NCBI GenBank assembly: GCA_024699855.1
Contig: JAMPIQ010000003.1
Span: 3,162,001 to 3,226,000 of the forward strand
DNA from: Aphelenchoides besseyi
Taxonomy: Eukaryota > Nematoda > Chromadorea > Rhabditida > Aphelenchoididae
DNA: 64,000 bases
Reading direction: 5' to 3'
Shown: positions 10,456 through 24,600 of the stretch, in pieces
How the letters are laid out: each line of letters begins with the position of its first letter
Position numbering within the stretch: the stretch's first letter is position 1
Translations under genes and position numbers: made by a program
The notes under the pieces: model-generated
The model's database searches: none
What the model was told of the DNA's origin: nothing
Seen by the model: the letters and a program-made list of their open reading frames with translations, nothing else

Positions 10456-13400
10456 ATTGGTCGTTTTCTCATCATCAGTCGATTCCAACAATCGAAATCA
10501 ACTACGAGCGTACAAGAACCGTCGTTGGGCACACGAAGAACGAAAATGAAAGGAAAGGTAGGTAACTAGAAGCGGAAAGAAAGGGGAGGAGCGTGTATTT
10601 GAGGCCACCTTTCGTCGAAGCCAAAGAAATGATGCCGACGTGATTTAATCTGCCCGCCTCATTCGATGGGAAAATTTCTAATTGGATTGGAAAATGACAA
10701 AAAGAATGAGAGCCGAGTTAGAAAGAGAAACGAAACGGTAGAAACATCATTTTCAAATGTCGTGAATTAGAACGACAAAATGAACTCAAATCGGACTTCC
10801 AGTTCAACTCTTTTTCCCGTCCTTTCTACAGTAAGCACAACATGAAATGACGTTCTTTTTGATTAATATGTCCGAATTAAAAATCCGTTAAATCAACGGG
10901 ATAAGACTGCAAATTCACGCAAAAGCAGTTCGTCGAATAGTCGAGACGAGAGAATAGAGAGCGTCGATTACAATACTGAGTCTCGGTTCCTGCACAAAGG
11001 TAAATCTACGTAGACGGTGTTTCCGTTTGAATGAAGTCGGTGAACAGATGGACGCTCATTGCCGGCTCAGACTTTTCATTGTTTTTACACGAGTTCAACG
11101 TAGAGATCATATGCCAAATTATGCATGTTTACAACTAAACTTGGTCATCTAATATGTGACGCGTAATCAACTATTCTCCGACCAATTATGAAATATCGAT
11201 GTTTACATCAGAACCCTCCAATATTGAGGATTAAAGCTGATAGTAAACAATTAAGAAGGTTGGCTATCATTTCCCATTATAGAGTGAAATTAAGTAAATA
11301 AAGTTTGGTACTAACAAAGAACGACTTGAAGACAAATCCACCAAGAAGATAAATCGCAAAAAGGATTAAGACAATTAAAAACGATATCAATTTATTTGGC
11401 TATTTCCGTTGGCCGACATCCTTCATTGTTCGCCTACACTTCGGATTCGCACCAAATACGAACATCCGATTCTCCGGTTATGTTGGTCTATTGGACCTGT
11501 TGATGATAATCTCACCAGTTTTGGATATGAAGACATCAAGACCGAAGAGCACGTTCAACGTAATGGAAACACATAGAAAACGCGAGAAGATCACAAATTG
11601 TCGTCAGAATGTTTGTAAGTAGAATTCAACCTTCTTTTATACATTTCAACCTACACAAACATGAGAGTTAAAAGGACACGGATTTGAAGTTAAAGACAAA
11701 ACAAAAGCTTCCGTTACGCGCACACGACACCTCGCATGCCACTTGCTATTTGATGACTAAATTTGGTACTACTCGGCTTTTACGTCATCACAATACGGTA
11801 ATTGTCCACAAAACTAAGAAGTAAACAGTTAAATGAGAAAGCGGCCAAGTTCACGACCAACAACCGGATGTAATGAATTGCTTTTCCGCTTCTTCTTCAT
11901 CGTGACTTTTGTTTTATACGCGTTCTGCGCACTCAGTTAAAGTACGTTTCCGCTCCAGAAGTATGTTGGTCTCGACGTACTTGTCGACGTAGTTAATTCC
12001 CAACAGTCGACGGTCGATAAGCTCATTTCCGTTTTGTAATTTGACGCCAAATTGAAGAAGAGCGATTGTTGGGCTCGTTGAGCCGATGCGCGTGTTTATG
12101 ACTCAATCAAATGAACCATGAGATTTGAAGGATTGTTTTTCAAGGAGTCGAATTTCAGAGTCCAAACAAACGAAGTACCAAAAGTCAAAACATTCGCCTT
12201 TTCGATTAATGATCATGAACGCAAGTTCAGTTACGTGCAACTTCCAATCTTAATTCCTTTTCTTCATTTCGTCCAGACATTCAGTTCGATTTTCGCACCA
12301 TCGAAATTGCGATTCGCACTCACAAATGAAATTCCCGGAACTTTTTTTATTCACGAGACGGTTTCCGTCGTATAAACGTTCGAATTAATTGCTTGTTCCT
12401 GCTCATGCGAAGGACCGTAATACTCACGGTATACATGCGATCTTTGTCGTACGTTTTCCCTTTCGTACACGATCGTTGGTCGTCGCGTGTGCGTCTGGAG
12501 TGCATATTCTTATTGCTAATTTGGCAAATTAGTTTAAGTTCATTACACTTCCTAGACCCGAATTTGCTTTTGTTCGATGAGCAATCAGAATGCAGAGTAT
12601 TAAGAACATGTATATACGAGATTAATTACACGGATGTAACAAAGATTCCAAAGATGATGCCAGTCACCACTTCGTTAATATGCTCTTATCGTAAGAACAC
12701 ATTAGAATTCAAGTTTACTCACGCTAACTAAGATCTCAGGTTCTCACGATTGTAAAATTGTGACAAGAAATACATGTTGCGAGTTGGAAAGCACTTGGCG
12801 AATGGCACGAAAGCACAGAAGTTTCTGAGGTGAGAGAACAAATTTCATCAAAGTGGTCGTCGATCCCATTCACGTGAAAATGACTGCCCAAGAACTTCAA
12901 TAAATAAACACATTGTCATGTGACTTCCGCATATACAACGAACGAACGCTCTCATCTGCAAGAATCCAAAAGCAGCGTTGGATGCATTGCAATTGACAAG
13001 TTGAAACGACTAAGTACTGAGAATCGAGCGAATCTCGGAATTAGCAGCTGCGCAAGCGAAAATAACTGAAAGACCGATGATGAATAAGAACATTGATGTT
13101 GAGTCGAAATTTCACTCTTAACAATAATCGAACTGATCACTTCCGTCAGGTGAAAGACAGTAATCCAAAAGGGAGATGACAACAAAATCCCCTTTCGAGT
13201 TACTCAAAGGTCACAACCTCGATTTTCGACTTCTCAACTGTTAACTAACTTCAAAAGAACACTACAACGTACGTTTATTTCATGACTCAACGTACGACGT
13301 TGTGAACAATGAACAGCTGCATCGTGTGAAGTCCAAATTTCTGTGCTTTGACGACAAACTCGTTTTACAGGAAACATGGATTAAACAGACGGAAGCAAAG

Positions 13401-16400
13401 AGCTTAACCATAAACATAACAGGATAGAAAATATCCTCTAGTCGAGTGCTTGGTTTATTGGATATCGTAATGGATCGGCGAAATGCGATATGCTGTCAAA
13501 AGCTGATAGTTAATATTCTTAAGCATTGATGAATGAACATGCAATATGATGGCATAACGACGTGCACGACGATAATCAAAAATTCACGACAACCTTTCTT
13601 TTGTCATCGACTTATTCTCTTCGCGCGCCCAAGCAGAAGCCAATGAACGGCGATTGTGAAACTAAGAAGGTTGGAAATTCGCGGTATGGTCTTTAAGAGA
13701 CGTTTTGATGAGGTACATTCAAGAGATACTCGATTTGTACACAACAGAAATGCCCGTAAATTTGTCAACACAAATGAACTCAATTGAAGACGATGGCCGG
13801 GAATTGGCTATGAAGTAACAAATCGACGTAAACTCGTCTGTTCGTTCGACGATTTTTGGTCGTTATAATCATTTGCAGTATAATTAATCAACTTGCACGA
13901 TAGGGGGAGGATGTCAAAAACCATTTCTAAGCCAATGGACCGCTTCGGCGCCAATTGACAACCGAAAACATCGCGCAGTGAACAGATGACGTTGAATTGT
14001 ATTCGCTCGTTGAACTTTTAATGTCTTAGCGTTCAATGTTTACATCTCGGCGGATGTACCAAAAAAGCAACGACGATTGAGCCAATTGAGTTCAGAAGTA
14101 AACGTCACAAACGATTGTCGAAGATTGAAAACCCTTAGCTTGATGAGAATACAAAAAGATAAGACGAATTGTATGGTGAATCTCGAACTCATCATTGATC
14201 TCAAATGAAAAAAAACGAATTCCCAAAAAACAGAAGAACTTCGTCAATTGACTTAATGCTCGTCGAACTCGAACAGCTAAAGGACTTTGAACTTCTGAAG
14301 CGCACAAACGAAGAGCTAATCTGTGAACCGAAAAACTAAAGTGGATTAAGGACGAGAGTTTGGACAGCGCAAAAAGAAGGCAATAAAATGGTAAATAGAA
14401 AGACACCCGCGCAGCTTCGGTCTGTTTACGATTTACGGTCCCAAGTTGACGTTCAGATTTCATATTGCAACATCAGAAGTGGAATTGAAGTCTCAAATAA
14501 AAGCGAAGTTCGTTTAAGACGATGATGTTTATTTAATTTGGAGTGCTGATGATGTTTCGACTTTAACTCTTTAAATACTATTGACTTAATCAATGAGTTC
14601 CGTTCTGTGAACAAGGTTTCTTTGCAACAAAATGGAGGCATATGGAAGGTCGTAAATGAAACACGAAAACAGAAGGAAACAACGCAAATCTTTACGCGAT
14701 TATGTCAATCCGCTACAAACTCAACTGAGCTTAACGTCGCCATAGACAAAAACAGAAGCCAAAACTGGATGTCAAAATGTTAATATGCGCAAGCTACAAA
14801 GGGCAGACACAGAATCGAAAACCGTATGTGGGTTTCACTAGATCGAATCCCCGACAAACCGAAAAAGGATATAACTTGAAGATACAATGCATGACGTTAC
14901 CGTTGTCCAGATATACGAAATTCAACGCGGAAGGGATTAGAAAAGGAAGTTCAAGTGCATGACGTACTAAATCTCGTAAAGTTGTAAGAAATAGAAACTA
15001 AAAAGACATAGAAGAGTTACTGTATTGTCAAGGTCAACGACCAGATGCAGTCAAATTTCGTTGACTGAATGTGGATTAGTTACAGAAATAGCACTCGCTA
15101 ACAGAATTGACGTGATGGAAATGAAATTGAAAACAAACTTTGGAATATACAAGATGGTAACTGACTTTAAATGGATTAAGTAGTCGCACAGTATAGTTCT
15201 GTCTTAACTAATTAGGTGCAAACGAATCTTTCAGAACATATATTTAGAAGAATTCGGTTTGCTTTCTTCGTAGAATTGCAATCTACAATGCAAAAATGCC
15301 CTTAAATGTCCGGAACAATCAATGTAATGCACCGAAAAGAATCAAAAACCAGTACGTAACTATGCACTCAGTTCGTTCTTCCTAGTATCATCAAAGGACA
15401 AAGCGACCAATTTTCAAGTTCGAACAACTATTATTCGACCTGTCGATTGACTATACGGTCAGTACTCTCAATGGACTTCGCCACGACCTCGACGTATCGC
15501 GTGGGTTGCTTTGTCGGTCCACAGAGACAAGTGGCTCCAAAATGATTTAGCGCGTGTGTCACGCTCGTATATTTCGGTTCGTCGTTCTATAATTTATTGT
15601 CATTGAAGTTCAGTCAAGTTCGTGAAAGAACACAAAAACAGAAGTTGCATAGAAATGAGGAGTTCCGTTTTATTCAAAAGACTTATGTTGTGGAGGTTTG
15701 GAAGAACGAGCAGAAAATCAAACCAAATCTACGACAATTCAATTTGCTTCCCCGTCTTCATGGTCACACTTCGGAACGCACATTGACGCTCAACATCAAA
15801 TGTCATCGGCAGCAACAAACAGTCAGGAAGCGCAAAATGTTTACGTTTTTGACCGTGAAACTGAATGAAATTTAAAACTGTACAGTCTATGGTATTGAAT
15901 GTTAAGAAGAAACACTTTTCGAATGCAAAATATACTGCAATTTTTGTAAAGAAGTGCATTTCGCTTCGTCGACCAATTCGAATTTGAAGATGATGTCAAG
16001 ATGGAGCGTCGAAATACGTGAAGTTTCTCTATTGTTGTGTGTTTGAATGCCAATTGCACAACATGGAAGTGGAATAGCAATTCGATTAGCACTCCGGAAA
16101 GGTTGGGGGCGAAGTGAGTTCATTGGACAGAATTTCAGTTGATCGTTGATCGACTTTACGTAGTAGATGGCAATTACTGACAATGTTCCCATGAAACTCA
16201 AGGATCAACCCTCAGGTATCGAAACGACAGCCGAGCAAATTGAGTCGATGCAATCGAGAATTAGTGTTCAATTTTGGTTTATTGCATTTGCCGAACTTCT
16301 TGATGGTTCTTTCAACGTTGAAATGAGGTTAATTTCGTCTCAAACAATGAAGTCTGCTAAGTGTTTACATTCCGATTTATTCTACGACAGTAACCGAATT

Positions 16401-17063
16401 TGCTGCGTCCGAGTAAAAGATCTTCTGAACTCTTGTTCCCACCGCATGCTCCCAAATGGACGGAGATCAAGTCGTTCGGTTTGCAGTCCAAAAGTCCCAA
16501 TAAGAAATTCGTTCCTGAACAAAGCCAATTGTAACAGTAAACGACAACAAAGAACGAAATGCAGTTTTGCACTGAAGCTAAAATTCTCGAATGTCGTTGT
16601 TAATCAACAATTAAGCAGCTGGTTGAATAGACGCGGTCGATAACCATTGATCAAAGCGGAAGTTTAATTCCCAAAAACTGTCGACCTTTACGGCCCTCTA
16701 AGTTCAACGTTTTTCATAATTAATCACAAGTTTTTGGACAGTTGAATTCGTGCGTGAAATTTGTGCTTCAGCATCGAACTGTGAAGATCACGTTTGAGTC
16801 TCGTTCTAAATTTGTTGGATCTACTGTTAGGTAATTCGATTTATTTACAACCAAGAATAAACAAATTTTGAGCAAAATTGTCGTAACTAAGGACTACAAA
16901 CCGAAGGCATCGAATTTAAAGCACCGCAAAGCCAAGAATTTGAATTACACGAATAAAGTGGACCAGTGATCAAATGAATTAGCTTGTTTGGAAGTGCGAA
17001 ATACCCGTAAACGTAAAGCAGAATGAAAGTGAGGTATTGGTATGAACAACATTGGACTACAAT
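10456..17063. other. 6.6-kb stretch without recognisable gene
   Basis: Between the two receptor paralogues. ORFs reach 123-158 codons (for example minus 14463-14092 and plus 16167-16643), but none has a recognisable domain, a plausible intron structure or conserved-looking composition. No tandem repeats or RNA genes were seen. Such a length is unusual beside gene-dense neighbours, so it may hold regulatory sequence, fast-evolving genes or old repeats. Confidence 0.45.
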
Positions 17064-18678
17064 TTAGATAATAAGTTTGCTTGATTGAACTCCATTGGTC
17101 GTTGGTGAAGCGTCTTCTAACAGCGCTTTTGAGGTGTGAGGGCAACTGTCGACTTTCACTGGGCTCTTTGATTTTTCAACTCTGTAACGACAACATTCAA
17201 TGATCATAATGGTTTTGGAAAGGCTTACGAAGTTAACAGCATCATCATGAACGTTTGTCGATATTTGGAGCACAGGAAACAATAAGCAATGAAACCAACG
17301 TAACAGTTGACAAGAGAAAGAACGTCCAATAAGTTTGCCATGTTTTGATAGATGACCACGTGAACGTCGTTTGTGAAAACCTATGAACATATAGCTGATT
17401 CGTCGATTCAAGCATTTGCTTTCTTACCGCATTTAAACAAGTCAAAATTCCTTGTGGTAACTCTGTTAAAAGAAAGGTTGCCAAAACGACGATAAGCGTA
17501 AAAGTCGTTCGATCGTAATTTTGACGACGTTTTCGATTGCCTTTGCTCGCTTTGCTGTATAACAACATCGATCGTTTTTCGTTGTTTTGTCGCAATCGAA
17601 TCATCAAACAGGCAGTAAACCAAAAAAGCAAGAAGCAAGGAACGCCCTGAAACTCGAGTAAGATCTTGTTTACTGCGGGATCCAACCTTAAGTACAACTC
17701 CAATGCCCCAGAGATTCGATTTGAAAAGACGGCAGTGATTCGTTCGTGCCCATTTGGAAATGTCGACAGTGAAGAAGGTGAACGTTCCGTTGCCGTCCGG
17801 ATTTGGTAGTTGGACTCCGCGAACTTCGTGCACCAGATAAGTGGGAAAGCAGAAGAGTCCACAAAGACAAGTGATTACGATAAACAACCGAATAGCGACA
17901 GATGGACTCATCACAGCGCCTTTTGTTGTTCGCATCGCTTTCCTGAAAAGATGACATAATCGTTTTATAGCGACAAGTTTGGACAATCATATTTCAATAT
18001 AAAGACAATACTTACCATCGAATAAACGCCATTAAGACACATGAATACAAAGTGATTGCGTGTAAACAAATCGATAAAGTTGCATGAAATTGAAGCATTT
18101 TTGCCCAAAAGTAACTGAAAGAAACAGTTTTAATTATCACTAATAAGAGTTGGATTAGTGCTGATCATCTTGAATCACAAAACTTCACTGACCTTGGTGT
18201 CAGACTTCCAAAAAGCAACGTTGCAAGTTCAAATCGTATAATGTAAACGAAATAGCTGGTCATCGTCAGAATATCGCAACAGGCTATTCCAATTAAAAGT
18301 GCGTTCACTGCGCATCTTCTCATTCGTCGTCTCGTAAGCACAAGGATGTGAATCAAATTTGCTATGATGCCTAGTGGACAAATTATAAGGCACAGGTAAG
18401 GGTGGGCAGCATTGTAGATTCTGAAAACGTCGAGTTGATTGTTGAACTATGATGACATGTGATAGGCATGACTTTAATTGAGTTTAAAGAGTTGCGTAAA
18501 ATAGTGTCTGGTTTTTGGTTCTTTGAAGGAAGACAATGTGGGAAAGTTCAAGAATTGAATTTAATGAAACAGGAAGTCGTATATGCTTTTGAACTTACCG
18601 TGCAAAAGACTCGAGGGCACTGATAATCCACTCAGATCTCTCGCGATCGAAGAGTATCGGATCGTCTTCACAGAGCAT
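17064..18678 (-). CDS. Myosuppressin/FMRFamide-type peptide GPCR, paralogue 2
   Basis: Seven exons on the minus strand (18678-18599, 18420-18193, 18114-18016, 17942-17687, 17646-17428, 17380-17229, 17181-17064) join in phase to 383 residues. Landmarks: TM1 [23 protein letters not shown]1 [15 protein letters not shown]2 [22 protein letters not shown]3 [24 protein letters not shown]4 [22 protein letters not shown]2 with Cys before [10 protein letters not shown]5 [21 protein letters not shown]6 [20 protein letters not shown]7 [20 protein letters not shown], then a 40-residue Ser-rich tail in its own exon. The TELPQG motif is typical of DMSR receptors. Several residue blocks match paralogue 1 (ACCDILTM, SxxLHxITLY), so the two arose by duplication. 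Three of the six introns sit at positions that differ between the copies. Confidence 0.88.
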
Positions 18679-21600
18679 CTCGACTGTTTTGAAGCGCCGT
18701 GACGCCGACGAACGTGGGATGAATACTAAGAGCAAAATGCAATTGTGAATGGAACTCAGACGTACGCGAAAACACGTAGTTTAATCCTCGACGTTTACAT
18801 TCAAAAATTAAGGTAATCCGGCACACGAAGACAACACGATGGTCAAATGAACAATACGAACAAATGGTCGAGTGTCAAGAAGTCAAAAGATTTAAAGCAA
18901 AAAATTCATCATTTTGTAGAACATTTGCGGTCAGCAAAAATTCGAAAGAAGGAGATCGAATGTCAAACGGTTAGACGATCAGTTGAAAGGTTCAAAAGGC
19001 TGACGTTTGTACGTAACTTCCGTATTATGATTTGGTTTATAGTCACGTGTGTTTTAGACCACAAAAACAAGATCTCATTGCTCACTAATTGGCGACGGTT
19101 TGACACCTCAAAGTGTCTGAGCGTCTGATCAATTCAGCGCCTTGTGCTCAGAGGAGCAGTCGAATGATATTGCCGAAAAGAACAATTGTGAAATCCGATC
19201 ACTTGGCGTTTCGGATCCAGTTGACGATCATGACTTCGAAAGACAGCAACTGTCGTCATCAAGACGGCGGTTTTATTCGCAATGAACAGCAAAGTCGTTA
19301 GATTGATAAATGGAAAGCAATTTTCCGATTGTTTTAAGCACCAAAATCTGACCATTCAGATGTTACTTCGTGTTATAGATATGCGACCTTTCGAGCGAAC
19401 GATCGAATTGAATTGGTAATTGAATTTGACTACCAAATAACAGCACGCATAAAGCGGAAATGGATTACCACGTTCGTTTCCATACGCTTGAGCATCGATA
19501 TCGAAAGAACAAATAAAATTGAAATTGGCCCTGTACGCATGGATTAGGAGACGTAATGACTTTCACCGTTTTTTCCTCTCCGAGAACAATCCAATAAGAT
19601 CGGAACAATAACTAAGATGTCCAATTAAGAAAATGGAACGTGAATTCGCGGAAATAGGCGGAGGCGACCATCCGTTTCATAACCATGGAATTCGAGAGCA
19701 AAATGAGAAGAAAGGATTTTGGCTTTTAAATAAGTTCTTATACTCAGGAAGAATGCTCCATAAGAAACACGGGTTTGCGATTGTTCTATTTGCGAACCAA
19801 GATATCAAGGAATATGAATGATTGAACATACTGAAAAGAATTGAAGTCACGTTTTCTCAAAGCTCAAACAATAAGATGCTTTTGATCAAAGCACTACGTG
19901 GGTTGCACGACGTTAAACATCTTAGTGATTCGAAAAGATTTGGAGCGTTCTATTTCCTGATACGACAACATGAAGACTAATTGCCCTTTTGATTCTAGAA
20001 CTCGGGTGGTCATAATAACATTTGACGTAGTTGAACAGAAAACTTGCTGCTCAGCTGAGATAGCGGATTAAAAAACGGTTCTTGTAAATTGCGGCTTTGC
20101 TGTAGCTGCTCGTTTCCTTTTAAACACAATCACGAAAACCCAAAGTCGTCGCCCATTTGCGTGTAATGCGGCTTTTAGATTAATGAGTTCAAAATATAAA
20201 CCGTGTGGCCTTCTTGTACAGTAAAAGAAGCACGAATTTAATCAAATTCCTAATCTTAACTACTGTACCATGGATTCTGAACCTTTCGAACGAAAATCGC
20301 CGATCTTTGAGCACAAAAAGTGTGGGCAGCAAAGTGTACTGTAAAACCAACGGGAAAGAACAGAAACAGGAATAAAACTTCGAAAGCTAAAGGTAATAAG
20401 TAGTTTTAAAGAGCGCCAATCAGCTTCTGTACATCTGTTTGATGTACTCGTGATACGCCGAAACGATCTTTGCGACAAATGCAGCTGTCAAGTTAAAGAC
20501 CAAGAAACTCCACGATGCTAAAGCAAATAAACAACTCTCGACCAGTTCATCAACTCGCAACAATCGTGTGGGGTTATAAAGTGCAAATACGCGGATTCCC
20601 CAAAGGTTTGGCGTTGACACGCATAATTTGGCTGTGCAACTGACACCTGATAATCTACAGGGATTGAAGAAGTTCGTCGCGGGCGTATGGAAATCTAATC
20701 GTCATGAAGAACAGAGAAGTTCATCTTCGTAATCATTAGCGAAATTGTTTGAGATTGAAAAAAACGTCTGTTCGCCTTAATTCATTTCTATCACGCCATT
20801 CAACGACAGTAATTTCGGTGAAGGTAAAAAACACTCGACGTTCCGATTCATTTCGTTGCTTCCAAGTGTCAGACTGTGCAGCACGCAATTTGCGTACAAA
20901 TGAGGACGAGTTCCTGTCGACCCAATTAGTCGTGATTTACACGTTCGGTCGAATGAACGAATAGCAGCGCTTTAAACCAGGAAGTGGTGGGTCGGCTAAA
21001 CAAACTTTTCAGACTTGGCAAATGCTTAGCTTCACCAACACCCGTCTTTTGCTCTCGACACCATCGATTATGCATAAAGTCGAACCTGCGTGGCGTATGA
21101 ATGATTTACAAAACAAAAGTTTGAAGTTAACCGACTAAAAAGTGACGATAAATGAACCGAATGTTTGTGTTTAAGTTTCGAATCGTTTATTCAAGTTAAA
21201 CATTCGGAATAATTGTTTAGGCAGAACTATTTTGTTTCTGACTTTTGGCTTTTCGACTATAAACACAAGGGGAAAAGCTCGTTCGAAAAGATGATGCCGC
21301 CTTAATTGCGACTTTTGGCTAAACGGCAAATTAGAAATGCAGGCGTGAAAATCGGCCTCCAAAAATTGGTAACTCCTTGGAGCCAAAGCCATCGACATTT
21401 ACGATACGCATGACTTCCATACAATACATTCTGACGCAATCTTCTTGGCATATGGGAAGAAGCAACCCGAATAGCAATGAATGCACGAGCCCTACGATAT
21501 ATCTTTTCAATGTCTCAGAAAAAACAGTTTGGTTTAAATCAATTGACAAATTCTGCGCATTAAACAAAGGAACCGTGGAGATTCGGGACATTCGTTCGAA

Positions 21601-24600
21601 CGTTCCAAATGAACGTGAAAGAGACCGAAATAAGAAGCTGACGTTCTTCATCCTTCAAGAAGCAGGAACCTCGAAGTCCAATTCGCATGCAGAGCATGAC
21701 TGTCATTGTAATTTGGGTTGACGATTAAAAGAGATGACCAGTCAACCAAACGTATTTGTTCAAATGTTGCGAATTCTAGTTCCTGGTGGTTTAATTGGTC
21801 TGTTATCTCAACGGTTTCCATTACATGTAAACCCATTACAGTAAGTTTGTCAAAGCGAGTGCTAATGAATTGAAAGAATTAAGAGCAAACGAACGTGCTG
21901 CTAAACGTTATTCTGATTCATGAGCATTGAACATATTTTTCCAAAATACTAACAAATACACTCGACAAAAATCTCGTCCACCACAATCAACACTTGAGAC
22001 AAAGTGACAGGCAACGTGCTACATGTGGGCATAAAACATCTTTTTTGAAGGCATGGACAAACTCAATTAACAACCAGTGACTGAAACACAACAATTTTCA
22101 CGCAGAATTTAACGCTTGTAGAATCATGTGAAACACCAATTAGTGTATTGCCGATCGAAGTTTATTTAAAAACTGTAAAACAGGAAGCTTGCAAGCAGCA
22201 CGGATGTTGTGCAATGAACAAGACAACGTTGGGACCTTCGAATCGAGAACAAATTAAACAAAAAACACTAGAATATTAAAAGTGACGATAGTTTGTTCGG
22301 CCAATTTACATGACTTTTGAATTAATGTTTGAGCGGCTCATTAAACTGAACATTAGTACCCATTGGTCTTTAGAATTACCGTAACACTCACATTCGATTA
22401 ATATACAATGAATCCGTTTGTACAACTATAAAAAATTGTGCATCTTACGGTATCATGGAAAAACACTCGAACAAGAAATACGAAGTGAACGAACACGAGA
22501 AGTCTCGTAGTTTGGACTGGCGTTCATTAGGCGTTCAATTCATCAGGAATAATTCGCCGCTTAATTTGAAGTCGATTCAGTGGGTGGAAGTAAAGGGGAT
22601 AGATTGCTCGTCAAACGTGTAATCAAGATGGCCATTTAAGGAAAGGGAAGTGGAGAAATGAAAACCCAGCTAAGGACCGTGACGTTCAATGTGGCCAAAC
22701 GGTAATCGATCAAGCGGCCGCGACGTCAAGTCGAAGAAAACGTTTGGTCTTTCGGTTTGGCACTTAGAAATTCCCAGAGGAGCAAAGAAAAAGGCCGATT
22801 TTTGCGCGATAAGCAGAGACCTTCGTACAAACGATCATACACCGACGGTTTTACTTCAGGACATAAATTCCGAAGGTCGTAACTCTCGAGCACGAAACCA
22901 GAAGACACTTGAAACGTAGTGCTCGTCCACGAACAATTAACCTTCGGCTCGAGAACCCACCGGTTTTGCGAGTCGATATAGACGTGGAGTTCTTCAAGAT
23001 GCAGCAGACATTTCGATATTTGAATGGACGCTTATTGTGAACAAATTTCTTAAGAAGCATCGCCGTTAAATTTGATTACAACGACGCGTGCAAGAAATCT
23101 TTCTCTCGCTGGCCGTCCGAGTCAATTGAACGAGAGAGAGCAATTCCCGGGTTGATAGCGCGAATGTTCGATCGAAATGGTCAGCAAAATGGACGTGTGA
23201 ATTCGCCGTCTTTTCTCTTGACTTTTCATTTCCGCGTCTGCTTTCGAATTCGAAGTCGCGAAATCCGGCCGCCGGCATTTTACCACTTGGTGCCAACAAA
23301 CCGTCGAATAATCAGGAGCGCAGAGATCAGAAACAATGAACACGAGCGAATTCGAGAATCGGAATTCAGTCGGAAGGGGAATTTAAACCCGACGAGAAGG
23401 CGGTAGACGTTTGAATTTCAATTCGCCCGACCCCTCCAATGATGTTTACTTCCCGACTGGAGATTATGGAAATTAGTAGGCGATTACGAACTCCCGCGCA
23501 TTAGGCGAATAGCAAAGCAAAATATTTTGATTGATACGGAACTCCGAAGATCAAAAGATCACCAAGCATTCGTTCAACAGACACACGAGACTTTCGAATC
23601 GTTTTGCTCGTGATAAGTCCGCTGATCGAAGGGACGCAAACTGTGGAACGTCGAAACAGTCAAGAACATTCAAGGAAAGAAGATGAACACTCGAAGAGGT
23701 TCTCACGCTCCCGTTATTTCCTACACAAAATCTTTGCTGCCACGCCATGTAAATGAAGAAAATTGAATAATTTAGCTTGCGGAATGAGTTCAATCACGGT
23801 CGCAACAAGAGAATTTATTGAAAACCGTGACGTTTGTCGGAGATGTGGAATGTCTGATGTGGAACGGAAGAGGTGCAAAGATATTCCAACATTATGCAAA
23901 CTTAAACACAACTTCCGGTGAATATCGTCAGAATGAAGAACAAAGAGAGTTCATTTGCGGTCGTTTTTGCAGCTTCGAACGTCGAACAATTGGCCGTTCG
24001 CGGGGATTCGATCGAATTCCCAAAATGGAATCCACCCGCCGTTGAAATTGAAATCCAAAAAAACTCTGATGAAGGACAACAACCGAATGGGATGCTCATA
24101 AAATTGCGTGCCGAAAGCTAACCTCCGGGGATTTGAAACGTTTTAGCCCGATGACTTTCGCAATAGGTGGACAATCGAACAATTCGATCGCTTTCCACGC
24201 GAACATTCAATTTCGAACCCAAAGGATTTTGTGTCTTTGCACTTTGTGTCTTCGAATTCGTAAGAAGTTTTCGCGTTGAAACGATCGGCAATGTTTGTGG
24301 CCAATAAAACCAATGTGCATTAAAGAAGGTCGGTTCTTCAGTTATCGAAATGCTTCCTGGTCTCTTGCGCATCTTCTTCGACGGAACATGCACTTGAAGT
24401 TGAAGAGATGACGCCAATTCAAACGCTTTTGGCCAAAATCCAAAAATCAATTTACTTTCCACTTCATGAAGCGCGAATAACAGAGAACCAGAATCTGAAA
24501 ACGTCAACTCAAAAATCACGGTCAATTACCGTACACGCAACGCAGAACGAGAAGACAACCGGATGGCGGGGCGGATTCCAATTGCAGTTGGCATAACCGC

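Noticed and set aside
16167..16643. 158-codon plus-strand ORF
   Set aside because: Longest ORF of the gap, but with no recognisable domain, no splice-supported neighbours and low-quality composition; likely chance.
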